Origin: an uncultured Lachnospiraceae bacterium
GTDB lineage: Bacteria; Bacillota; Clostridia; Lachnospirales; Lachnospiraceae
Assembly (NCBI GenBank): GCA_947174015.1
Contig: CAMWHJ010000006.1
Location: forward strand, 1-64,000
Length of the DNA stretch: 64,000 nucleotides
Reading direction: 5' to 3'
This document shows, in pieces, positions 29,486 to 38,321 of this stretch. Each line of letters opens with the position of its first letter. Position 1 is the first letter of the stretch. Both the position numbers and the translations under genes were made by a program. The notes beneath the pieces are model-generated. The model ran no database searches and was not told where the DNA came from. It saw nothing but the letters and a program-made list of their open reading frames with translations.

Positions 29486-29728
29486 TCAAACTCTTGCCTG
29501 CACATATTCCAAATCGCCATAATATGGTGTGCCTACCAGATACCATTTGCTACCGTTATTCCAATCCATCTCCATTCGTGTTTTCACCCATTGATCCCCG
29601 GCCAGAACTTCCATACATTCCCCGCAATGAAAACCACTGTTTTCCCACAAATCAGATACCAGCAGTCCATAGCGGTCATTGCCTGCATTATAACCAAGCC
29701 TTCCCTGTACTTTATTTTGCATTTTCAT
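29486..29728 (-). CDS. Small element-associated protein (DUF5348-like)
   Basis: GRLGYNAGNDRYGLLVSDLWENSGFHCGECMEVL, immediately downstream of integrase. Confidence 0.5.
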   Translation of the reverse strand: MKMQNKVQGRLGYNAGNDRYGLLVSDLWENSGFHCGECMEVLAGDQWVKTRMEMDWNNGSKWYLVGTPYYGDLEYVQARV

Positions 29729-30845
29729 CCACAGCGCCCTCCTTTCCCTCTGTCAATCCATCCAGCACATCTCCGTTTCCATGATCTGCATCCAGCCTGT
29801 CCGCCAGTTCCTTCTGCTTGGACGGATAAAGATGGGAATAGGTATAAGTGACAGAAATACCCTCATGCCCTAACCGTTCCGCTATCTCCACCGGAGTAAA
29901 TCCAAGCGAAATGAGATGGGCAACGTGCGAATGGCGGATGTCATGAATCCTCACACGTTTCACTCCTGCCTTTTTACATCCCCTGTCCATCTCATGGTGC
30001 AGATAGCTTTTGGAAATATGAAACAGTCTGGTATCATCGGCAAGACTGTAAAACATTCCAAAATAATCTTCCATCTCGTCACAGAGAAACTTTGGCATAT
30101 CTATAACACGATTGCTTTTCTCCGTTTTCGGGGAAGTAATCATATCCTCACCATTTATACGCTGGTAGGATTTGCTGATTGTCAGCTTACGCTTTATAAG
30201 GTCAAAATCGGATTTTACAAGGGCCAATAACTCGCCTTCCCTAATTCCCGTCCAGTAAAGCACCTGAAACGCATAATAAGAAATTGGTTTATCCTTGATG
30301 GCATCCGAAAATTTCTCATACTCTTCTTTTGTCCAGAACAGCATTTCCTTTGCTTTCGCCCTGCCCATTTTCCCTGCCTTTTGGGATGGATTTTCCGGCA
30401 ATCCGTAAAATCTGTGAGCATGGTTGAAGATTGCACTGAGCTGATTCTGCACCGTCCTCAGATACGTTGCCGCATATGCTTTGTCATTCTCATCCCTGGC
30501 ACACAGAAGCACATTCTGCCACTGAATCACATCCGTAGAATCAATCTCTGCCAGACTTTTATTTTCAAAATAGGGCAGTATCTTAGTCTCAATGATGTGT
30601 TTCTTCGTCATAAAAGTATTGAGTTTTATCCTCGGTTTGATATCCTCCAGATAGATCTCCACGAACTTCGCAAAGTTCATCTGGATATCTCTGCTCTTCT
30701 TCTGGATAAAATCTCTTTCATAATTTAGTGCATCCCGTTTCGTCTCAAATGTCTGCTTGGTGTGTATCTGCTTTTTCCCCTGCCAATCCTTATAGCGAAT
30801 ATAAACTTTCCATCCGCTTCCGTCTTTCAGTTTACTTACTGACAT
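29712..30845 (-). CDS. Tyrosine site-specific integrase
   Basis: TGIREGELL, HDIRHSHVAHL, LGHEGISVTYTYSHLYPS catalytic signatures intact. Confidence 0.9.
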   Translation of the reverse strand: MSVSKLKDGSGWKVYIRYKDWQGKKQIHTKQTFETKRDALNYERDFIQKKSRDIQMNFAKFVEIYLEDIKPRIKLNTFMTKKHIIETKILPYFENKSLAEIDSTDVIQWQNVLLCARDENDKAYAATYLRTVQNQLSAIFNHAHRFYGLPENPSQKAGKMGRAKAKEMLFWTKEEYEKFSDAIKDKPISYYAFQVLYWTGIREGELLALVKSDFDLIKRKLTISKSYQRINGEDMITSPKTEKSNRVIDMPKFLCDEMEDYFGMFYSLADDTRLFHISKSYLHHEMDRGCKKAGVKRVRIHDIRHSHVAHLISLGFTPVEIAERLGHEGISVTYTYSHLYPSKQKELADRLDADHGNGDVLDGLTEGKEGAVDENAK

Positions 30846-30904
30846 ACAATTCCTCCTTTCAGGCAGCCTCCATAAGAAGCTGCCATATCAATTCATTTTT
30901 TTAC

Positions 30905-31096
30905 TTACTCAAAATTTCCACAGCACTGCTCATAAAACTTCTGGTTGACCTTGCCCGCAAGTACAATGAGATTTGGATTTTGTTGTAGCATCTTCCGGTT
31001 CAGTTCCTGAATCATCTTGTAAGCCTGTGACTTGCTCACGCCCCAGTCCTCACAGATTTCATCTGCCTGCACATACAGTTTCTTCATTCCTTCCAT
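30905..31096 (-). CDS. Excisionase-like small HTH protein
   Basis: YVQADEICEDWGVSKSQAYKMIQELNRKM, upstream of integrase. Confidence 0.6.
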   Translation of the reverse strand: MEGMKKLYVQADEICEDWGVSKSQAYKMIQELNRKMLQQNPNLIVLAGKVNQKFYEQCCGNFE

Positions 31097-31442
31097 ACTG
31101 CATTTACCCCCTTATTCAAAATTCGTGGTTTACGGTTGCCATTCTGCTCTGTCCGGGTAATTAAACACCTAACCCGCTAATATTCATCCTGAAAACCACT
31201 ATGTATTATCTCTTTCAGAACTCATTTTGGTTCTATGTTGTATTGCTATTATATAGAACTAATTATGGTTCTGTCAAGTGTTTTTCAGAACTTTTTTTGG
31301 TTCTTTTCTTTTTTGCCATCCTGTGTTATGATATTGCTAAGAAAAGAGCAACACAGTTTTAATATGTGTTCCATACCACAGTTGGCATATGCTGCTGTGT
31401 TTACAACTAACATAGAGCAGGACGCAACGCACTTCACAGTCC

Positions 31443-32009
31443 TTGCTCCGATTGGAGGTAACCATGACACAAGGTGAACGTATCAAATACATCCGCACCA
31501 GCCGGAAAATGACACAAAAACAGTTAGGATTACTCTGTGGCTTTTCGGAAAGTACCGCAGATGTCCGCATCCGGCAATACGAAAGCAATGCCAAAGCCCC
31601 CAAGCAGGATACCCTGATGCTGATAGCAGAAGCATTGAAAGTATCCTATATCTCCATCAAAAACTATGACCTCGGTGCGGCTGAGGATGTTTTGGAAACG
31701 CTGTTCTGGCTGGATATCAAAAACGGCATTGACCTTTTCCCCTTACAGCCGGAATATCCAAAGGATAACTCATGGGAGTACAAGGGCAGCTACAACGAAC
31801 CAGAATATACACGAATCCATCCACCTTTTGGCATTGTCATACAATATGGCTTAGTCAATGATTTCCTAGCTGAATGGTCGCTCCGCAAAACAGAGCTGCA
31901 AGAAGGCACAATCACTTTCGACCAATACAACAACTGGAAATGGAACTGGCCCAATTCCTGTGATGACTGCATAGGAAAAGAAAACTATGCCGACTGGCGG
32001 AACCTGTAA
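31443..32009 (+). CDS. XRE-family HTH regulator at the element right end; start probably at 31464
   Basis: QGERIKYIRTSRKMTQKQLGLLCGFSESTADVRIRQYE; paralog of 72-647. Confidence 0.8.
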   Translation: MLRLEVTMTQGERIKYIRTSRKMTQKQLGLLCGFSESTADVRIRQYESNAKAPKQDTLMLIAEALKVSYISIKNYDLGAAEDVLETLFWLDIKNGIDLFPLQPEYPKDNSWEYKGSYNEPEYTRIHPPFGIVIQYGLVNDFLAEWSLRKTELQEGTITFDQYNNWKWNWPNSCDDCIGKENYADWRNL

Positions 32010-32061
32010 ACCACAGCAGTTGTAATAAATATGGAATCTCTGAAAAAAGAACATCAAAAAA

Positions 32062-32090
32062 ACAGAAATTCCACAATCCGGAATTTCTGT
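32062..32090 (+). terminator. Rho-independent terminator after XRE gene
   Basis: ACAGAAATTCC ACAATCC GGAATTTCTGT then CTTTTTG. Confidence 0.75.
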
Positions 32091-32126
32091 CTTTTTGATA
32101 CATGTATTATTTTGAGTACACAAGAT

Positions 32127-32148
32127 TTTGCAAGAAATTTGCAAGAAG
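32127..32148. repeat. 11-bp tandem direct repeat, candidate integrase arm site (right end)
   Basis: TTTGCAAGAAA TTTGCAAGAAG. Confidence 0.6.
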
Positions 32149-32195
32149 CAATTTCGTGAAATCCCCTGTTTTCGGGGCTTTCCAGCGTTTTTCGC

Positions 32196-32213
32196 TCACT
32201 CGAACTCAATCGT
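32196..32213. repeat. guaA 3' end, att-like copy 3
   Basis: CACTCGAACTCAATCG; minus strand ATT GAG TTC GAG TGA. Confidence 0.75.
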
Positions 32214-33737
32214 CCCTGGTGGTTTACTGGTCAAATCATACATGACTCTATTCACACCTTTGACTTCATTAATAACTCTAGTCATCACTCGCTGTAATAC
32301 CTCAAAGGGTATTTCTGCTGCCTCTGCGGTCATAAAGTCAGAAGTGGTTACGGCACGTAGGGCAACTGCATAGTCATAGGTTCGTTCATCACCCATAACT
32401 CCTACCGAGCGCATATTGGTCAAAGCGGCAAAGTATTGCCCCAACTCTTTATCCACACCGGCTTTCGCAATTTCTTCCCGGTAAATGGCATCTGCATCCT
32501 GTACAATCTTTACCTTTTCGGCAGTTACTTCTCCGATAATACGGATTCCAAGACCTGGTCCCGGGAATGGCTGACGATAAACCAAGTAATCTGGAATGCC
32601 TAATTCCAATCCTGCTTTTCGAACCTCATCCTTGAATAGCAAGCGAAGAGGCTCAATGATTTCCTTGAAATCTACACAGTCAGGAAGCCCCCCTACATTA
32701 TGGTGAGATTTGATTACTGCGGATTTACCCAAACCGCTCTCGATAACATCCGGATAAATGGTTCCCTGTACCAGATAATCTACGGCACCAATTTTCTTTG
32801 CTTCCTCTTCAAAGACACGGATAAACTCTTCACCAATAATTTTTCGCTTTTGTTCCGGTTCCTCTACACCCTTTAATTTATCATAAAATCTCTCCTGTGC
32901 ATTCACACGAATAAAATTCAAATTATAGGAGCCATTCGGACCAAAGACTGCTTCCACCTCGTCACCTTCATTTTTCCGAAGTAAGCCATGATCTACAAAA
33001 ACACATGTCAGCTGCTTTCCCACCGCTTTTGCCAGCAATACAGCGGCCACGGAAGAATCCACACCGCCAGAAAGAGCACACAATACTTTTCCATTTCCTA
33101 CTTTTTTACGAATTGACTGGATCATTGACTCCACAAAAGAATCCATTTTCCAGTCACCAGTGCAGTGACAAATTCTCTTTACAAAGTTTGACAGCATTGT
33201 CATACCCTCTTGGGTATGCATTACTTCCGGATGAAACTGTACTGCATACAAGCCTTTTGCCGGATTCTCCATGGCTGCCACCGGACAAACCGGAGTATGT
33301 CCAATGATTTTAAAACCTTCCGGTGCCTTCTCAATGTAATCGGTATGGCTCATCCAGCACACTGTTTTTTCAGAGACACCCTCGAATAGAACAGAAGAAG
33401 TCTCCACATCCACCTCCGTTTTCCCATATTCACTGACAGGTGCAGTGGAAACTTTTCCGCCCAATAAATGTGCCATAAGCTGTGAGCCATAGCAGATTCC
33501 CAGAACTGGAATACCCAGTTCAAATACCTTTGTACTAATGGTTGCAGAATCCTGACCATATACACTTTCCGGTCCACCGGTAAAGATGATACCTTTTGGA
33601 TTCATTGCTTTCATTTTTTCAAGATCCATATTGTATGGATGCACTTCACAATACACATTGCACTCTCTTACACGGCGTGCAATGAGCTGATTATACTGAC
33701 CACCAAAGTCAAGCACTACAATCATTTCTCTATCCAA
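32196..33737 (-). CDS. guaA: GMP synthase (glutamine-hydrolysing)
   Basis: [49 protein letters not shown]-terminal [10 protein letters not shown]. Confidence 0.97.
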   Translation of the reverse strand: MDREMIVVLDFGGQYNQLIARRVRECNVYCEVHPYNMDLEKMKAMNPKGIIFTGGPESVYGQDSATISTKVFELGIPVLGICYGSQLMAHLLGGKVSTAPVSEYGKTEVDVETSSVLFEGVSEKTVCWMSHTDYIEKAPEGFKIIGHTPVCPVAAMENPAKGLYAVQFHPEVMHTQEGMTMLSNFVKRICHCTGDWKMDSFVESMIQSIRKKVGNGKVLCALSGGVDSSVAAVLLAKAVGKQLTCVFVDHGLLRKNEGDEVEAVFGPNGSYNLNFIRVNAQERFYDKLKGVEEPEQKRKIIGEEFIRVFEEEAKKIGAVDYLVQGTIYPDVIESGLGKSAVIKSHHNVGGLPDCVDFKEIIEPLRLLFKDEVRKAGLELGIPDYLVYRQPFPGPGLGIRIIGEVTAEKVKIVQDADAIYREEIAKAGVDKELGQYFAALTNMRSVGVMGDERTYDYAVALRAVTTSDFMTAEAAEIPFEVLQRVMTRVINEVKGVNRVMYDLTSKPPGTIEFE

Positions 33738-34260
33738 TGTATTTTCCTCCCATATGCATAATTATCTTTTATTATAGAGTATCAGTTATGTAAAAACAAG
33801 CTATTTTTAAGAAGAAATAATTTTGAAAAATAATTTTATTGCAACCATTTTCCAATAATTGAAAACAGAACTTACTATAATAATCGTCTCAACTATTAAA
33901 ATGCTTTCCTATGAATAGTTTTATTTCTCTCATAGTTATTATAATGATAACCTTTTAAAATAAAAGATAAGCATTATTTCCTCATTTCCACTTTGGTCAT
34001 ACGTGATAAACTTTTACTATCCATTGAGAACCGCATCCTTTATTTTGAGTTTGGTTTGCAGCACCATTCTCCATCTATCTTTTCTCTTGAAATGAATAAT
34101 CCCAAATGCTATACTAAGAAAAATGCATCATAGAATTGGAGTATGGAAAATGAATATTACATGAAAAACCGTCAACAAAAAGCTGACCGAATACAAACAT
34201 ATCAAACATCTGTACAAAACGGCTTTTCCAGCCGAAGAACAGGCACCTTCCTGGCTTCTG

Positions 34261-34680
34261 ATGACAAAAACAAAACGACCTGGCGTAGACTTTATGTCTC
34301 TTTATGATAATAAAAAATGGATTGGATTATTATATGTAATCAGTGAGTCCGACTTATCCTATGTGTTTTATTTTACAATTTCCCAATCAGAACGAAGACA
34401 AGGTTATGGTAGCCATGTATTACAGACAGTAAAAGAATTTTATAAGAATCAGAGACTATGCCATGCCAGCGAAGAGAACGATGAAACTGCTGCCAATTAT
34501 CAACAACGGGTAAAACGGAAGGAATTTTATGAGAAAAATGGATTTCCTAACCTGCACTGTAATCTTCGAGAGGGAAAAGTTATCTATGATATGCTTGGAA
34601 TTGGGAAACGTTATACCAGCAGCATACTTTTTTGCTTCATTCAAAGATACACTTTTCCTATTTATGACAGAATCCTCTGA
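34261..34680 (+). pseudogene. GNAT acetyltransferase-like, apparently frameshifted near the start
   Basis: WIGLLYVISESDLSYVFYFTISQSERRQGYGSHVL; reading frame extends upstream (VNKKLTEYKHIKHLYKTAFPAEEQAPSW) without an in-frame ATG. Confidence 0.5.
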
Positions 34681-34806
34681 CAAAATTTTGGATTTAGAGA
34701 AGCTGACTGCAATTCGCACTGACGGAAAGAAGCCGAAACTTTCCGATTATACCTTTGATACAGTGCATTGTTTTCCATAAATATTTCTCGGTATCTCAAA
34801 TATACC

Positions 34807-35640
34807 TCAATAATTACAGATAATCACTTCCTCACCTGTACGCTTAGTGCTGTCAGAGTTTATCATCCGTCTTACCCCCACCACATCGATACGATATCCT
34901 CTGTCCTTGTATAGCTCCATAATAAACTCCGTATTATGATTCGTGAGCATACAATAACAACCTCGCTCTGTCAGCTCATGATAAAGCCTTGCCAGCCTTC
35001 TGTGACTCTCTGCATCAAACCCTTCTTTCGTATACGATTCAAATGAATTTTCATTTAAAGGTGCATATGGGCTGTCCAAAAAAAGAAAATCACCTTGCTG
35101 TGCCTGTCTGCATACTCGTTCAAAATCTCCAAATACAATTTCTATACTTCTCAGATACTGGGATGTGGCTAATATACTTGCGGGCTCCACGGAAGGCTTC
35201 CGGCTCTTATTATAAGGCACATTAAACAATCCTTTCCCATTGACCCGATACAAACCATTAAAGCAATGTTTGTTAATAAATACAAAAAGAGCCGCCAGCT
35301 CGGTATCAAATTCCGATCGCATCAGCTTATCATTGTATCGCTGACGCAAATTGTAATAATAAGCCTTTCCATCCTCCCACATATCTGAATCCATGGCTTC
35401 CACCAATCTTAAAAATTCCTCTGGCACATCCCGAATCTGCTGATATGTGTTGATCAATGCTTCATTTATGTCATTGAGCACTGCACGCTCCGGCAGCAAT
35501 TCCAAAGCAACTGCACCGCCCCCCACAAATGGTTCAAAATATCTATTATACTCTTTGGGCAGCCTTTCCTTAATTTGTTCCAACAACTGCCGTTTTCCTC
35601 CGGCCCATTTTACAAAGGGTGTTATGTTTGGATTACTCAT
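34807..35640 (-). CDS. Dam-family (D12) adenine DNA methyltransferase
   Basis: PFVKWAGGKRQLLEQI, YFEPFVGGGAVALELLP, FLFLDSPYAPL. Confidence 0.9.
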   Translation of the reverse strand: MSNPNITPFVKWAGGKRQLLEQIKERLPKEYNRYFEPFVGGGAVALELLPERAVLNDINEALINTYQQIRDVPEEFLRLVEAMDSDMWEDGKAYYYNLRQRYNDKLMRSEFDTELAALFVFINKHCFNGLYRVNGKGLFNVPYNKSRKPSVEPASILATSQYLRSIEIVFGDFERVCRQAQQGDFLFLDSPYAPLNENSFESYTKEGFDAESHRRLARLYHELTERGCYCMLTNHNTEFIMELYKDRGYRIDVVGVRRMINSDSTKRTGEEVIICNY

Positions 35641-36107
35641 GTTCCGCTCCTTTTTCCCACAATTAAATCATAGCTTTCACTTATCATTCTCTGAATCTCT
35701 GATTCAGGGATGGAGCCATCCAAAATAATTGTGTTCCAATGTTCCTTGTTCTGATGATACCCTGGCTGCACTGCTTCATAAGTTTCTCGCCATAAATCTC
35801 TCCATTGAGGATCTACTTTCACATTCACACACAAATTGCCATTTCTCCAATAAGTCCACGCAAAGGCTTTCTTGTTTTTTCGATAGCGCAGCAATACCCA
35901 ATTATCATCATGAAAAGGGGTATCTACATATACCTCTGGAAAAGTCTGTCCATAGGCTAATACTTCTTCTCTGGTTGTCACCATCTGCCTCCTTACTTTA
36001 TGAGTAATACAAAACCTAATTGCTTTACTGCTGTTTTTAAGGCAATGTATTCTGCTTCCATTTGCTGATATTCTTTTGTATGTTCCGTGTCTGTCAGGAA
36101 CACACAT
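35637..36107 (-). CDS. MmcQ/YjbR-family protein
   Basis: FPEVYVDTPFHDDNWVLLRYRKNKKAFAWTYWRNGNLCVNVKVDP. Confidence 0.75.
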   Translation of the reverse strand: MCVPDRHGTYKRISANGSRIHCLKNSSKAIRFCITHKVRRQMVTTREEVLAYGQTFPEVYVDTPFHDDNWVLLRYRKNKKAFAWTYWRNGNLCVNVKVDPQWRDLWRETYEAVQPGYHQNKEHWNTIILDGSIPESEIQRMISESYDLIVGKRSGT

Positions 36108-36144
36108 TTTCTTCCTTTTCGTTTTATTTACACTTCCGGCTTAT

Positions 36145-36372
36145 TTACAGTTTCATATCTTTAAAGCTTTCTAAAAGATCAAGATCTGACTGCCTCACTT
36201 TCATATTGGTAGTAATGGGAGCTTCCCCGGGATGCTGTACCTTAATTTCAATGATCGTATCCGGCTCTATGCCTTTGGAAAACTCATTTTGAATAAACTG
36301 AACAAATTTAGGATGGTTATTAGCGAAAGTGGTCAGTGATTGTTTGATTTTCAGTAATGATAGTGGATTCAT
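36145..36372 (-). CDS. Small conserved hypothetical protein
   Basis: 75-aa ORF ahead of spoIIID in the same orientation; plausible composition. Confidence 0.5.
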   Translation of the reverse strand: MNPLSLLKIKQSLTTFANNHPKFVQFIQNEFSKGIEPDTIIEIKVQHPGEAPITTNMKVRQSDLDLLESFKDMKL

Positions 36373-36502
36373 GGTCTCTCCTCCCTATTGTGTTTTTGAT
36401 TTTTAAAAAGTGATTCTCTAAAATCATTATCCATATTCTTGTACAATATCTATTGTAACAAACATTGATCAATTTTTCTATGCAAAACAATCTGTACCTT
36501 AC

Positions 36503-36536
36503 AAAAAACCTTAAAGTCAACGCTTTAAGGTTTTTT
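36503..36536. terminator. Bidirectional terminator hairpin
   Basis: AAAAAACCTTAAAG TCAACG CTTTAAGGTTTTTT. Confidence 0.8.
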
Positions 36537-36544
36537 ATCCATAT

Positions 36545-36838
36545 TTAATCCTGATGAGATTTATAGGTGCCAGTTTGATGCAAATATTTATTTTTGGTTG
36601 CCATTCCGCCTCGAATGTGGCGTTCCGACTTATTCACATCCAAAACCCTGCGCACCGCCTTAGCCAGTGCCGGATTTACCCGAACCAAACGGTCTTCTGC
36701 AGTTAAATCTTTATGTACGGTGCTTTTGCTGATGCCAAATTTCTTTGCCGCCTGTCTCACAGTTGCATTCTCCTCTATAATATATCTGGCTACATCCACA
36801 ACACGCTCTTCGATATACCCTTTCATATCTTCCCTCAT
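36545..36838 (-). CDS. spoIIID: Sporulation transcriptional regulator SpoIIID
   Basis: RQAAKKFGISKSTVHKDLTAEDRL..VNPALAKAVRRVLDVNKSERHIRGGMATKNKY. Confidence 0.93.
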   Translation of the reverse strand: MREDMKGYIEERVVDVARYIIEENATVRQAAKKFGISKSTVHKDLTAEDRLVRVNPALAKAVRRVLDVNKSERHIRGGMATKNKYLHQTGTYKSHQD

Positions 36839-36923
36839 ACATTCATTTTCCTTATAATGTATGCATGAATCAGTGATTGTATGAGATGAAACATGAAATT
36901 CCTGCTGATAGGATGCTTTTCTG

Positions 36924-37094
36924 TTATGCCATACGGTATTCCATCATTTCATAGATGATTTGACTGCCCTCATTGATTTCCATAGGCAACATTGCCCTTG
37001 CCACACATTTCTCCCCCGTATCCTTTCCCAACTCTTTCAGATAGGCATAATCCCCATCAATTCTAACTACCACATAGTCTATACGCTCAAACAT
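36924..37094 (-). CDS. DUF3006-like small protein (56 aa, below the ORF track size)
   Basis: Own translation: MFERIDYVVVRIDGDYAYLKELGKDTGEKCVARAMLPMEINEGSQIIYEMMEYRMA. Confidence 0.6.
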   Translation of the reverse strand: MFERIDYVVVRIDGDYAYLKELGKDTGEKCVARAMLPMEINEGSQIIYEMMEYRMA

Positions 37095-37097
37095 GTA

Positions 37098-38183
37098 TTA
37101 ACTCCTATATCTTTCCTTTTGGCTGCTGATTAACTCTGTATCCTGAAAATAATTGATTTTCATGCTGTTTTTCACATCACACAGGGTTTCAGCTGCCACT
37201 TTTTCTGCCTTTTCACTTCCCTTTTTCAGCACATCATAGACATATTCTATGTCCTTCTGATATTCCTTTCTGCGGTTGCGCACCGGCTCTAACTCTGCCT
37301 GCAATACAGAATTTAAGAATTTTTTCACTTTAACATCTCCTAAGCCGCCTCTTTGATAATGTGCCTTTAATTCCTCCAAACAGCTATACTCCGGCAAAAA
37401 TTCTGCAAAATGCTCATCCTTACAGAAAGCATCCAAATAGATAAATACGGTATTTCCTTCTAACTTGCCCGGATCCTCCACTCTGATATGATCGGGATCT
37501 GTATACATACTCATGACTTTTTTACGGATTTCTTCCGGCTCTTCGGACAGATAAATACAATTACCTAAGGATTTGCTCATTTTCGCCTTTCCGTCAATAC
37601 CCGGCAGACGCAGACAGGCTTTATTATCCGGTAAAAGGATCTCTGGTTCCACTAAAGTTTCTCCATAAACAGAATTGAACTTTCGAACAATTTCCTTTGT
37701 CTGCTCCAGCATAGGCAGTTGATCTTCGCCTACGGGTACTAGTGTTGCCTTAAAAGCAGTAATGTCTGCTGCCTGACTGATAGGATAAGTAAAAAAGCCC
37801 ACTGGAATACTTGCCTCAAAGTTACGCTGCTGAATCTCAGATTTTACCGTAGGGTTGCGCTGCAGGCGTGCTACTGTCACTAAGTTCATATAATAAAAAG
37901 ACAATTCTGTCAACTGAGGTATCTGTGACTGAATAAACAACGTAGATTTCTCCGGGTCCAAGCCGCAGGCAAGGTAATCTAAAGCCACCTCCAAAATATT
38001 CTGCCGCACCTTCTCCGGATTATCTGCGTTGTCCGTCAATGCCTGTGCATCTGCTATCATTATATATACGTTATCATATTCTCCGGAATTCTGTAATTCC
38101 ACACGACGTTTTAAAGAACCGACATAATGCCCCACATGGAGCTTTCCTGTTGGTCTGTCTCCGGTTAAAATAATCTTTTTCAT
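37098..38183 (-). CDS. trpS: Tryptophanyl-tRNA synthetase
   Basis: [26 protein letters not shown]. Confidence 0.95.
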   Translation of the reverse strand: MKKIILTGDRPTGKLHVGHYVGSLKRRVELQNSGEYDNVYIMIADAQALTDNADNPEKVRQNILEVALDYLACGLDPEKSTLFIQSQIPQLTELSFYYMNLVTVARLQRNPTVKSEIQQRNFEASIPVGFFTYPISQAADITAFKATLVPVGEDQLPMLEQTKEIVRKFNSVYGETLVEPEILLPDNKACLRLPGIDGKAKMSKSLGNCIYLSEEPEEIRKKVMSMYTDPDHIRVEDPGKLEGNTVFIYLDAFCKDEHFAEFLPEYSCLEELKAHYQRGGLGDVKVKKFLNSVLQAELEPVRNRRKEYQKDIEYVYDVLKKGSEKAEKVAAETLCDVKNSMKINYFQDTELISSQKERYRS

Positions 38184-38271
38184 ACAACTTCCTCTTTTCT
38201 GGTTAATAAGCTCATTTCCACTTATTTATCATAAACTTTCCCTGTGACAAAGTCAACCTATTTCCCAAAAA

Positions 38272-38300
38272 GAGCCGCCACTATTGTGACGGCCCTTCTA
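38272..38300 (-). terminator. Terminator for the BIG2 gene
   Basis: Minus strand GGGCCGTCACAATAGTGGCGGCTCTTTTTGGG. Confidence 0.6.
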
Positions 38301-38321
38301 TTTTAATTTAACTATAACTTA

